Positions 8,230 to 15,690 of a stretch of 64,000 bases of DNA are shown here, piece after piece. The notes under the pieces were generated by a model that was given only the letters and a program-made list of their open reading frames with translations, did not search any database and had not been told where the DNA came from. The position numbers and the translations under genes were made by a program. The DNA is taken from positions 1 to 64,000 of the forward strand of contig JARLHV010000038.1 in NCBI GenBank assembly GCA_031292055.1, in the 5' to 3' direction. The stretch is from Desulfosporosinus sp. GTDB taxonomy: Bacteria > Bacillota > Desulfitobacteriia > Desulfitobacteriales > Desulfitobacteriaceae. Positions within the stretch are counted from its first letter, which is position 1, and every line of letters starts with the position of its first letter.

Positions 8230-8790
8230 TCACTTAATTTGTTCCTGTAACTTCTTTAAAGATATTGCTATTGTATCATTAGCGTCTAACACTTTTAGAC
8301 CTTGGGCAATAGTGGCTTTGGCCCCCTCTTTGTCTCCTAACTTTTGTTGACAAAGAGCTAGGTTGAACCATCCGAAGTTATAAGATGGGTCAACCTGAGT
8401 CGCTTTTTCATAGTAAGGCAATGCATCTTTCGGTTTGTTTAATCCTCGAAAGTAGACATTTCCGATATTATTATATGCTATCCCATCTTTAGGGTTGATT
8501 TTAATGGTGTTATTGTAATAATCGATTGCCTTTGTGTAATCATTATTGGAATACGCCGCCATACCAGCATTCATCTGGGCATTGGCATCTTTGGGATTGG
8601 CTTTAGCCAAACTCTCCAACTTATCGAGGTTTTGAGTTCCGCTATATTGACTCTTATCAAGTGTTTGGTTCGTACTGGTATTTGCAGCCGTATTTGGGTT
8701 GGTTGTTTTAGGTTGAGTAGTCGTACCACACCCGGCTAAGACTAAAGATAGTCCGAGAATACTTATAGCAAGAGTCATAGTTCTCTTCAT
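8230..8790 (-). CDS. TPR-repeat lipoprotein
   Basis: A 186-residue secreted lipoprotein. The lipobox LVLAGC places the lipidated Cys at residue 20, followed by a Thr/Asn-rich linker. Residues 60-180 form about three tetratricopeptide repeats (NAQMNAGMAAYSNNDYTKAI, GIAYNNIGNVYFRGLNKPKD, FGWFNLALCQQKLGDKEGAK). It is therefore a membrane-anchored protein-interaction module facing outward; the partner is unknown. The chosen ATG has GAAAGGA upstream at good distance; the ATG 12 bases earlier overlaps that site. It lies between two LysM genes and has its own terminator. Confidence 0.85.
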   Translation of the reverse strand: MKRTMTLAISILGLSLVLAGCGTTTQPKTTNPNTAANTSTNQTLDKSQYSGTQNLDKLESLAKANPKDANAQMNAGMAAYSNNDYTKAIDYYNNTIKINPKDGIAYNNIGNVYFRGLNKPKDALPYYEKATQVDPSYNFGWFNLALCQQKLGDKEGAKATIAQGLKVLDANDTIAISLKKLQEQIK

Positions 8791-8960
8791 CTGAAACAGC
8801 ATCCTTTCAATTATTACTTATTGCCTTAATTCTAGTATGTCCTTAAATATTACCCTTATTTATTCACTATGTCTATGATATAGCAGATTTTTAACCTAAA
8901 TCCATTCCTCTTCACTGTACTAAAGATAAACTTCCAGAACGTCAAAAACCTCCAGCAATT

Positions 8961-8995
8961 AAAACAGGAGGGCCCACATAAACGTGACGTCCTCC
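8961..8995 (-). terminator. Probable terminator of LysM gene 2
   Basis: GGAGGGC pairs with GTCCTCC (one G-U) around 15 bases; on the minus strand a TTTT tract follows. Confidence 0.5.
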
Positions 8996-9106
8996 CCTAT
9001 TTTCATAGTTAAAGTATACTGCCAAAGAACGTGGTCTAAAGTTAGATGAAGAATGCGATATGACCACTGGTATTGTTATGAAAATTATTATTTTCCGGTG
9101 TATCGG

Positions 9107-9409
9107 TTACCGACGTCTATTATGGTCACCATGCCCATATTGGTTACCATGGCTATGATAACCACGGCCGTATTGATAACCGCCATAATATGGGTTATCG
9201 TTGTAATATTGATTATCACCGTAATCTTGATTATCGCCGTAATCTTGATTATTGCCGTAATCTTGACTATCAACTGTAATCGTTTCACCAGGATAGATTT
9301 GATGAGGATTTGAGATTTGAGGATTTAAAGCAATCAAATTACTAACTGTTGTCCCATAAGTCATAGCAATACTATGCAGAGAGTCTCCCGGTTGTATTGT
9401 ATATTGCAT
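9107..9409 (-). CDS. Small single-LysM protein (paralogue 2)
   Basis: A 100-residue protein with a LysM domain at residues 1-48 (IQPGDSLHSIAMTYGTTVSN ... NPHQIYPGETITV), then a low-complexity tail with four near-copies of a YGDNQD unit and a Tyr/Gly/His-rich end. It lacks a signal peptide, like its paralogues at 7795 and 11380. The ATG start follows a G-rich site (GGGGGG) about ten bases upstream. The tail repeats also create open frames on the other strand and in another frame; these are shadows. Probable spore or envelope structural protein by analogy. Confidence 0.82.
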   Translation of the reverse strand: MQYTIQPGDSLHSIAMTYGTTVSNLIALNPQISNPHQIYPGETITVDSQDYGNNQDYGDNQDYGDNQYYNDNPYYGGYQYGRGYHSHGNQYGHGDHNRRR

Positions 9410-9440
9410 TGAATAATTCCCCCCAATTTCAAAATATTAC

Positions 9441-9494
9441 CATATTCATTTATATGTCAGGACAACTTTCTTCCGTGCGCGTACTTGTTAACCT
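9441..9494 (-). promoter_or_regulatory. Conserved 54-base upstream block, LysM gene 2
   Basis: Begins 32 bases before the start codon. It carries GTACGCGCAC, TTGTCC and CATATAAATGAATATG in the order and spacing seen upstream of the other two LysM genes. Confidence 0.6.
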
Positions 9495-9570
9495 TTAGCT
9501 AAATTTATATTGTTCTAAAGTTCTATAAAAAATATAGAGCATGGAAGCTTAATTCTATCGTAAATAGAAA

Positions 9571-9615
9571 TACCCTATAGAGTCGACATTTTTTTATTGT
9601 CGACTCTATAGGGTA
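9571..9615. terminator. 18-bp perfect hairpin, terminator-like
   Basis: TACCCTATAGAGTCGACA and its exact complement flank a nine-base T-rich loop. It lies 50 bases past the stop of the secreted-protein gene on the minus strand, where ATTTCTATTT follows. The strength and perfection of the stem are unusual; termination is the simplest role. Confidence 0.5.
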
Positions 9616-9664
9616 CACTTAAACAACTGCCAAAGGCTCTCTAATTCAAAGATAATTGTTAAAT

Positions 9665-10207
9665 CTACTTATTAGAAAATTTAAATTTAAATATTTTCTT
9701 CATTAGTTGATGCTTAACTGATAAATTTTGGATAGTAATTTCTTCGCCATTTGGTCCCACTTCCCATTCTTTGTCTTCAACTAAATAAAAACCCGTAAAC
9801 AGAATTTCGTCTGGAGTGAGTAATGTTGCTCCAGGAATCGGTTTATTTGGGGAATAAATTATATTCAATTCTTCATGCCACGTCCATCCGAGTTTATCAC
9901 CAGACAAATATTCCCAAAGCCTGGCCTTTTGCCAAGCCCCTGGAGCTAATGGCGGGTTTCCCTGAACCATGGGGTCAAAGCTCTTATCCCAGTGCCTTTC
10001 GATAAAGATGGTATCAGTTTGTTTCCAATTAAAAGTAGTTGGTGGTAAACCATCTAGAAAAGCGTCCCAATTATCTAACGTTCCTATATACATCCGAGCT
10101 TGTGCATCATAACCATATTGATCCGTTTTAGCAAAAGCAGTACTAGGAAAAACAACCACCATAGATAAAATCAAGAGAATAAAGAGAAATTTACTTTGGG
10201 CTTTCAT
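9665..10207 (-). CDS. Secreted protein of unknown function
   Basis: A 180-residue protein with a clear signal peptide (Lys-containing start, hydrophobic core LFILLILSMVVVFPS, cleavage likely after TAFA at residue 26). The mature part is rich in Trp, Tyr and acidic residues (YIGTLDNWDAFL, ERHWDKSFDPM, GWTWHEELNIIY) and has no Cys. I do not recognise a family. The ATG start has a full AGGAGG seven bases upstream, so strong translation is likely. It stands as a single gene between small envelope-type genes. Confidence 0.7.
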   Translation of the reverse strand: MKAQSKFLFILLILSMVVVFPSTAFAKTDQYGYDAQARMYIGTLDNWDAFLDGLPPTTFNWKQTDTIFIERHWDKSFDPMVQGNPPLAPGAWQKARLWEYLSGDKLGWTWHEELNIIYSPNKPIPGATLLTPDEILFTGFYLVEDKEWEVGPNGEEITIQNLSVKHQLMKKIFKFKFSNK

Positions 10208-10406
10208 TGTAATCCTCCTTTATTATTTGTTACTTAATTATGCTAACTAACAGGATATATTGTATATCATATATATTTAAAATTCCCATATTCTATGACA
10301 TATATTGTCGAATAGCAAGCTATGGAATCTAATCCGTAGCTTGCTTCGATGCACGTTTTCTAAATATCCGACTTCATTTTTTAAGTATTCGCATTTAAAA
10401 CTATCC

Positions 10407-10697
10407 CTATTTGTAGACTTCGGAGAGACTATCAATATCTGCTTCGCTGAGCGATACAGGCTCCGTATAGTCGACTCTGATAATAATAAACGTTCCTTCA
10501 ATATCGGCCCTTCTGATTGGCCGCTGGGCAAGCGTATAGTTTCCATCATAGATAATCATACAGTTAGGTCTGATAGTTTCCACCATTTCAATATAACCGC
10601 GAATTGTTAATTCAAAGGCCTTAATGTTATTGGGTAGTTCTCGAACCTCCGGAGCTTTCCCTGGCTCCACTACCAAAACCGTAATCCATTTAACCAA
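10407..10697 (-). CDS. DUF3846-like protein
   Basis: A 96-residue soluble protein matching the DUF3846 pattern: an opening VLVVEPGKAPEVREL, then a central IRGYIEMVETI, NCMIIYDGNYTLAQRPIRR, a GTFIIIRVD strand and an acidic C-terminus (SLSEADIDSLSE). The family is small, of unknown function, and often carried on mobile elements, although no mobile gene is next to it here. The start is TTG with AAGGGGAG nine bases upstream. A 9-bp hairpin at 10314-10345 lies downstream without a T tract. Confidence 0.65.
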   Translation of the reverse strand: MVKWITVLVVEPGKAPEVRELPNNIKAFELTIRGYIEMVETIRPNCMIIYDGNYTLAQRPIRRADIEGTFIIIRVDYTEPVSLSEADIDSLSEVYK

Positions 10698-10814
10698 TGT
10701 CTACTTCTCCCCTTTATCGAACTAGGATTATCTAAAATCACCGCTTGAACACCACTGATTCCATATGTTATCAACCTCTTTTTTGCTAAGGCCTTAATTA
10801 TTTACCCTACTTTA

Positions 10815-10967
10815 TTATTCTTCTTCGTTATTAAAATGAGGCAGAGGGCAATAGTTGATATCTCCTTGGCAAAAACAGCACCCATAACCATATGGCGATT
10901 CATCATATGGTTGTCTATAACACACTTCATAGTCGTCATGTCTGTATTGATACGAACAGCAAGACAT
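10815..10967 (-). CDS. Small Cys/Tyr-rich protein (50 residues)
   Basis: A 50-residue open frame with an excellent ribosome site (AAGGAGG, eight bases before ATG). The product starts MSCCSYQYRHDDYEVC and has seven Cys (residues 3, 4, 16, 30, 31, 33, 40) and eight Tyr, ending in an acidic tail NNEEE. I know no family for it. Cys/Tyr-rich miniproteins are common in spore coats and crusts, and neighbouring genes fit that theme, but this is inference. The following 411 bases up to the third LysM gene hold only that gene's terminator and otherwise nothing I can name. Confidence 0.6.
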   Translation of the reverse strand: MSCCSYQYRHDDYEVCYRQPYDESPYGYGCCFCQGDINYCPLPHFNNEEE

Positions 10968-11266
10968 ATCGCATACCTCCTTTTTTAATAAGTCATTTTG
11001 TACATCATATTCGCCAAATATCCTTCTGTCGAGAAATGATTGATATATAATCCGTATTATACTATTTCAGGATCTTATCTTAGCTTAGCTTAATAACGTT
11101 AACCTTTGCTAAGATTCTTTATGGGCTCAGTAGGCTGTCAAAATTAAAGTACTATGCCACCTGTTTCGGAGTTTACAGCATAAATACAACTGCAGGACAA
11201 TGGTGTCTCACTTATATAGTATTCCAGTGCATCTCTCAGCTATAAACGCAGTTAGAAAAAACAGCC

Positions 11267-11291
11267 AAAAAAAGCAGCCAAATTGGCTGCT
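11267..11291 (-). terminator. Rho-independent terminator
   Basis: AGCAGCC/GGCTGCT, a 7-bp stem with a five-base loop, followed on the minus strand by a run of T. It lies about 90 bases past the stop of LysM gene 3. Confidence 0.8.
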
Positions 11292-11379
11292 AAGGTGAAA
11301 GAGTTCTATGAGAGGGCGACCTTACAGATTGTAAAATCGCTCCTTTAGCCGTCTTAAGTTTCAATATCTAAATCTTTTA

Positions 11380-11598
11380 CTATCTATGGTTTTTGTTACT
11401 CCATTGTGTTGAGGAGTGATCTTTTCCACCATATTCTTTTCCCCATTGTTTACCGCTGCTAACTTTAATCCTTTCACCAGGATGGATTTGATGAGGATTT
11501 CTGATTTGAGGATTTAAATTCATCAAATTACTAACCGTAGTTCTATACTTTATTGCAATACTATGAAGAGAATCCCCTCGTCGAATTACATAATACAT
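11380..11598 (-). CDS. Small single-LysM protein (paralogue 3)
   Basis: A 72-residue protein with one LysM domain (residues 1-46, RRGDSLHSIAIKYRTTVSNL ... NPHQIHPGERIKV) and a short tail (KQWGKEYGGKDHSSTQWSNK). It is close to the other two LysM proteins, mainly paralogue 1, with which it shares the VSSGK sequence after the domain. No signal peptide. The ATG is preceded by AAGGGTG nine bases upstream; a longer frame upstream lacks a site. The shared 54-base block lies 32 bases upstream. Confidence 0.82.
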   Translation of the reverse strand: MYYVIRRGDSLHSIAIKYRTTVSNLMNLNPQIRNPHQIHPGERIKVSSGKQWGKEYGGKDHSSTQWSNKNHR

Positions 11599-11629
11599 TA
11601 AGCAGCACCCTTCCATTACCAATTATATC

Positions 11630-11683
11630 CACATTCATTTATATGCTGGGACAAATTTTTCTCGTGCACGTACTTCTTATCCT
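11630..11683 (-). promoter_or_regulatory. Conserved 54-base upstream block, LysM gene 3
   Basis: Same elements (GTACGTGCAC, TTGTCC, CATATAAATGAATGTG) at the same distance from the start codon as in the other two LysM genes. Confidence 0.6.
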
Positions 11684-11800
11684 TGTTGCTAAACAATTTT
11701 TCACATATAAGAAAATTTCTTAATTTTTAAAAGATATTTTCCCCTTTTATTGCTTTTAGTCCGATAATGGGTGTGAAGTACTGCCAATGCCCTTAAATTT

Positions 11801-11839
11801 AAAACGAGGCTGAAAGCATTTTGCTTTCAGCCTCGTTTT
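11801..11839. terminator. Strong bidirectional terminator
   Basis: An 18-bp perfect stem (AAAACGAGGCTGAAAGCA and its complement) with a three-base loop. The A/T ends supply T tracts on both strands. It ends the repeat-protein gene on the minus strand. Confidence 0.85.
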
Positions 11840-11894
11840 ATTCTTTCAAAAGTCTAAGGTTCAGATGGAGTACGTGATAGACTTTTTCTCAGTC

Positions 11895-12923
11895 TTAGGA
11901 ACCTTGAATAGCATCTTCTTGAGCTTGAGTGATTGTACCTGCTGTTACCAGACTATCCAGCGCAGTTTTGAATCCCGCTTGAGGTCCTTTAAACTCTCCC
12001 TTAGTAGGTGTAATCGCCGTTTGAATTGCGTCTGCTTGCGCTTGAGTGATTGTGCCTGCTGTTACCAGACTATCTAACTCAGTTTTATAGCCAGCTTTTG
12101 CTTTTGTTGCCGTTGTAATCGCCGTTTGGATTGCATCTTCTTGCGCTTGAGTGATCGTACCTGCTGTTACCAGACTATCCAACGCAGTTTTGAATCCCGC
12201 TTGATGTTCTTTAACGTTTCCCTTGGTAGCTGTAATCGCCGTTTGAATTGCGTCTGCTTGCGCTTGAGTGATTGTGCCTGCTGTTACCAGACTATCTAAC
12301 TCAGTTTTATAGCCAGCTTTTGCTTTTGCTGCCGTTGTAATCGCCGTTTGGATTGCATCTTCTTGCGCTTGAGTGATCGTACCTGCTGTTACCAGACTAT
12401 CCAGTGCAGTTTTGAATCCCGCTTGAGGTCCTTTAACGTTTCCCTTGGTAGCTGTAATCGCCGTTTGAATTGCGTCTGCTTGCGCTTGAGTGATTGTGCC
12501 TGCTGTTACCAGACTATCTAACTCAGTTTTATAGCCAGCTTTTGCTTTTGTTGCCGTTGTAATCGCTGTTTGGATTGCATCTTCTTGCGCTTGAGTGATC
12601 GTACCTGCTGTTACCAGACTATCCAGCGCAGTTTTGAATCCCGCTTGAGGTCCTTTAAAAGTCCCTTTAGTTAAGTCACCCATGGTGGCTGTAATTGCCG
12701 TTTGAATTGCATCATCTTGCGCTTGAGTGATTGTGCCTGCAGATAAGAGACTATCCAGATGGCTTTTAAACCCGCCGTTCACTCTGCTTAACTGTGTTTG
12801 AGGGAACCTTGAAGCTTGTACAGCGTTACTACTCGTAGTATCTGCAAAAGCAGCTGTTGCCGATAAAAGCGTTGCAATAGCAGTAACTATCACGAGTGTC
12901 TTTGTTTTTGTTGTTTTCATCAT
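11895..12923 (-). CDS. Secreted tandem-repeat protein (eight ~37-residue repeats)
   Basis: A 342-residue exported protein. A signal peptide ends near SATAAFA (residues 21-27). From residue 50 on there are eight repeats of the form AGxKTxLDSLVTAGTITQAQ xDAIQTAIT. They alternate between a 35-residue type A (AGFKTALDSL) and a 39-residue type B (AGYKTELDSL), giving a 74-residue, 222-base supra-repeat. Each unit would form two helices joined by a turn at AGTIT. The last repeat ends abruptly as AIQGS. There is no Cys and no wall-anchor motif. Related helical repeats occur in secreted clostridial proteins of unknown role. ATG start with GAGGT upstream. Confidence 0.78.
   Translation of the reverse strand: MMKTTKTKTLVIVTAIATLLSATAAFADTTSSNAVQASRFPQTQLSRVNGGFKSHLDSLLSAGTITQAQDDAIQTAITATMGDLTKGTFKGPQAGFKTALDSLVTAGTITQAQEDAIQTAITTATKAKAGYKTELDSLVTAGTITQAQADAIQTAITATKGNVKGPQAGFKTALDSLVTAGTITQAQEDAIQTAITTAAKAKAGYKTELDSLVTAGTITQAQADAIQTAITATKGNVKEHQAGFKTALDSLVTAGTITQAQEDAIQTAITTATKAKAGYKTELDSLVTAGTITQAQADAIQTAITPTKGEFKGPQAGFKTALDSLVTAGTITQAQEDAIQGS
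11898..12776 (-). repeat. Coding tandem repeats, 222-base period
   Basis: Alternating 105- and 117-base units, nearly identical within each class at DNA level, for example GTTACCAGACTATC recurs in almost every unit. High identity points to recent expansion and likely copy-number variation between strains. Confidence 0.85.
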
Positions 12924-13440
12924 TTTAATAACCTCTTTCTAATTTTAATAACTATAAAATTTATGTTAAAAACTTGCCGTAGAATCACAGAAATATCACC
13001 AGCTCAACGAGCGGGTAATAATCATCCGTTGTATTTATATTAATCTAAAATTGTTACCGTTTGATGACCGTTTTATGGAGAATATGTTAAGACTAATGGA
13101 AAATGTGGAAAAGGACCCCTCCGTTTCCGACGGGAACCAATGCATCCCAGCATATATCCAGCGCTCTCTGAAAATAATTTGTTATATTATTTCCCTTTTG
13201 TCCTCTTATTATTAATAGCTGGTTTCTTGTGAAGAATCAGTGTAAACTTAAGGAAGATACAATATATTACCCAATTTCCTCCTCTACTGATATAATATTG
13301 CCAAATAATATGTATTGCTATTGAAGACGCAAGTGCACAAAAGATAATCCAGGGCATTACAGAATTAATTATCGTATAAGCATCGTCTGAGGTAACCGTT
13401 AGTTACAGGTTACCTATCTCAAAAGAAGGGATGGAAATCG
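12924..13440. other. Intergenic region without a supported gene
   Basis: About 517 AT-rich bases between the divergent repeat-protein and CYTH-CHAD genes. A 56-codon frame on the minus strand (13187-13357) has a hydrophobic segment but no ribosome site. Near the right end GGTAACCGTTAGTTACAGGTTACC forms an imperfect dyad close to the CYTH-CHAD start. I see nothing else. Confidence 0.4.
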
Positions 13441-14949
13441 ATGAGTAATAATATGGAGATTGAACTTAAGCTCCGGCTCGTGGATCTGAAAATGTATGAT
13501 CAAATTGTAAACGATCCAATCTTATTGGCACTGTCATGTCCTAGTGAACAACGCACCCAAACGATGGAGGCCACCTATTATGACTCTGCAGACTATGGCT
13601 TGTTACGAGACGAAATAGCCTATCGAATTCGCCAAGAAAATGGCGACTATGTCTCGACCGTTAAAACTTCCAATACTTCATCTGGTGGATTGCATATGCG
13701 TGGTGAATGGAATGTTGTTTTGAATGAACCCAAACCGGACATCAGTCCCTTTCTTAAGGAATCCATTGGAGATCGACTCCAAGCTGCAGTAGGTGTGAGT
13801 TCACTTAAACCCCTCTTAGTCACCCGGTATAAACGTTTCCTTCAATACTTAACTCTTGAGGACGGCAGCAAAGTGGAATTTGCCGCTGATCTGGGCGAGA
13901 TTGTTGTTGGCGACCAAACGGAACCCATAGCTGAGATAGAACTGGAACTGAAAGAAGGATCTGTCGCTGAACTTTTAAAACTCGGGGCAATGCTTACTGA
14001 ACGCTACCCACTCCGATTAGATTCTCGCAGTAAATTTCAACGTGGGCTGACACTTGCCGGCCTTTCACCGAAATCCAAAGCCGAACTTCGAACGCCCATA
14101 ATTCATGGCGACAAAAACGTACAAAAGGAACTCCAAAAAGTACTCTTATTTTCGCTGGGACTTGTCCTTACAACTCAGTCAACATTTTTAGAACAACCAG
14201 ATGATCCTGACATCCTTCACGAATTCCGGGTTAAACTTCGCACCTTCCGTTCATTGCTTTCCTTTGGAAAGCCACTCTTTAACTTAGATGTCTATTTTGA
14301 GGAGCAAGCTAATTTGCATAAGATCGGGGATGATCTAACCGCTCTGCGTGAAATCGACGTTCTGCTCGAAGAGTGGAATGAAATCACAGCCAGAAACTAT
14401 GACCCTTTGCCCAATCTTTCGGCTCTTCATACGATTTTGCAAGAAGCAAGAATCAAAGCCAAGGACGAGCTCCTATTAAAGTTAAATGATAATAAGACTA
14501 CCCCCAAACTTTTGAATTGTTGGGCTTGGTTAATAGATTCTCCTTGGCAAGAAACCGTTGTTAAGCTAACCTTCCTTGAGTTTATGGAGAAACGATTGAA
14601 CTCATGGTTGAAAGAGTATCGAAAAACCTTAAAACTATTAGATTTTTCAGACATTAGTGCTGTGCACAGATTTCGCATCCGCTGTAAAAAAATTCGTTAC
14701 ATTTTAGAGGGCTTCAAACCTATTGTAAAAAAAGATTTTGCCAAAGTACTTATCAACATTAAGGAACAGCAAACAACCTTTGGTTCTTTCCATGATACGT
14801 ATCAAAATTTGATCGTGATTAGAAGCCTGCTTACTGCTCATTCAAGCAAGGCCCTACATTATGAAGGCGGAATTTTCACTGGCTATCAACTCTGCAAGCG
14901 CGCTGATATAATGCGTGAATTAAAGGAATCTCAAGGAAAGCTACAGTGA
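13441..14949 (+). CDS. CYTH-CHAD domain protein (triphosphate/polyphosphate-related)
   Basis: A 502-residue fusion. Residues 5-205 are a CYTH triphosphate tunnel domain with the opening EIELK (ExExK, residues 6-10), YRIRQENGDYVSTVK and EIELELKEGS. Residues 225-495 are a CHAD helical domain rich in conserved His and basic residues (LHEFRVKLRTFRSLL, VHRFRIRCKKIRYIL). CYTH domains hydrolyse inorganic triphosphate or bind nucleotide phosphates, and CHAD domains bind polyphosphate, so a role in (poly)phosphate metabolism is likely. The ATG start has AAGGGATGG upstream. It has its own terminator. Confidence 0.9.
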   Translation: MSNNMEIELKLRLVDLKMYDQIVNDPILLALSCPSEQRTQTMEATYYDSADYGLLRDEIAYRIRQENGDYVSTVKTSNTSSGGLHMRGEWNVVLNEPKPDISPFLKESIGDRLQAAVGVSSLKPLLVTRYKRFLQYLTLEDGSKVEFAADLGEIVVGDQTEPIAEIELELKEGSVAELLKLGAMLTERYPLRLDSRSKFQRGLTLAGLSPKSKAELRTPIIHGDKNVQKELQKVLLFSLGLVLTTQSTFLEQPDDPDILHEFRVKLRTFRSLLSFGKPLFNLDVYFEEQANLHKIGDDLTALREIDVLLEEWNEITARNYDPLPNLSALHTILQEARIKAKDELLLKLNDNKTTPKLLNCWAWLIDSPWQETVVKLTFLEFMEKRLNSWLKEYRKTLKLLDFSDISAVHRFRIRCKKIRYILEGFKPIVKKDFAKVLINIKEQQTTFGSFHDTYQNLIVIRSLLTAHSSKALHYEGGIFTGYQLCKRADIMRELKESQGKLQ

Positions 14950-15030
14950 AACAAACATCTAAATATCGTTATCTTCTCCCCATCAGCTATTGAAACAGGC
15001 TCTTTGCCCGCCCAATAGATCTTCGAACCT

Positions 15031-15076
15031 AAGCGCTAAAACCTTAGAATGGATTCTGAGGTCTTAGTGCTTTTTT
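15031..15076 (+). terminator. Rho-independent terminator
   Basis: A 20-bp imperfect stem starting AAGCGCTAA, with one mismatch and G-U pairs, a two-base tip, then six T residues; downstream of the CYTH-CHAD gene. Confidence 0.85.
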
Positions 15077-15226
15077 ATTCAATTTGTCGCAGAACCATTA
15101 ATAATGTCACGTGGCAGGAAATCCCAATCTTACGAAGAAGAAGACAATAGCAGTTAATGCAGTTAATTTTTTCAGAAAGAGATGTTGAACGTTAAATGAT
15201 AAGAATTTCACGGAAAGGATGATCCC

Positions 15227-15430
15227 ATGCGCAACACATTTATCCTAGCTAATTCCATAACCATCCTCGTACTCTTTTTCCTAGGACTCGCGCTCTTCTA
15301 CTATGTAGTGAAAGCAGCTGTCAGAAATGGAGTACTACAGGCCAATGAAGATCTGATCGAATCCGAAAGAACCCTTGAAAGGTCTGTCTTAGAAATCAAA
15401 ACGGGGATAAACAAAAGGGAGAACAGTTAA
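15227..15430 (+). CDS. Small single-pass membrane protein
   Basis: A 67-residue protein with one membrane helix (residues 7-30, ITILVLFFLGLALFYYVV) and a charged C-terminal part likely to form a helix in the cytoplasm (ANEDLIESERTLERSVLEIK). Family unknown. The ATG start has GGAAAGGA upstream. Its last codons lie inside a terminator hairpin shared with the converging Spo0E-like gene. Confidence 0.65.
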   Translation: MRNTFILANSITILVLFFLGLALFYYVVKAAVRNGVLQANEDLIESERTLERSVLEIKTGINKRENS

Positions 15431-15450
15431 GCTCTCTCTTTGTTTATCCC
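15404..15450. terminator. Bidirectional terminator
   Basis: GGGATAAACAAAAGGGAGA pairs with TCTCTCTTTGTTTATCCC with small imperfections. It overlaps the 3' end of the plus-strand gene and the stop of the converging minus-strand gene. Confidence 0.65.
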
Positions 15451-15623
15451 TAATCTTTATTCGCCTTTTCCATCAGCATTACCTGGTACATATCTAAAAC
15501 AGCATCCAAATCTTGGCTCGCAACTACAACTTCCTGATCCGAATAAGATTTACCAACTTTTATCTTGATCATACTTAAACGCAATTTATCGATTTGCTCA
15601 GTTAGTTCTTTGATTTTCGGCAT
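15450..15623 (-). CDS. Spo0E-like aspartyl-phosphate phosphatase
   Basis: A 57-residue protein with the Spo0E signature: two helices and the motif SQDLDAVLDMY (SQxLD) near residues 36-46, preceded by LTEQIDKLRLSMIKI. Spo0E proteins dephosphorylate Spo0A~P and delay sporulation. The chosen ATG has GAGAGGGT upstream; a GTG 39 bases earlier would add an atypical hydrophobic N-terminus. A 14-bp palindrome (TAGTCTTAAGACTA) sits 16 bases upstream of the start. A sensor kinase of the sporulation type lies elsewhere in the window (27.8 kb). Confidence 0.82.
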   Translation of the reverse strand: MPKIKELTEQIDKLRLSMIKIKVGKSYSDQEVVVASQDLDAVLDMYQVMLMEKANKD

Positions 15624-15638
15624 ACCTACCCTCTCAAT

Positions 15639-15652
15639 TAGTCTTAAGACTA
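15639..15652 (-). promoter_or_regulatory. 14-bp palindrome upstream of Spo0E-like gene
   Basis: TAGTCTTAAGACTA, a perfect palindrome 16 bases before the ATG. Its position would suit an operator or transcript-leader element; no regulator is assigned. Confidence 0.35.
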
Positions 15653-15690
15653 GTATGCCCACATAATATTAAAATACTACATAGTATTAT

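Noticed and set aside
9053..9313. Hydrophobic, repetitive open frames on both strands over LysM gene 2
   Set aside because: They are read-throughs of the low-complexity tail (YGDNQD repeats) in other frames.
10277..10549. 90-codon minus-strand frame
   Set aside because: It overlaps the DUF3846-like gene in another frame and has no ribosome site.
11898..12776. CRISPR-like regular repeats
   Set aside because: The repeats are in frame, contiguous, encode helical protein units and have no unique spacers.
13187..13357. 56-codon minus-strand frame with a hydrophobic segment
   Set aside because: No ribosome site precedes its ATG, the region is AT-rich, and no family is recognised.
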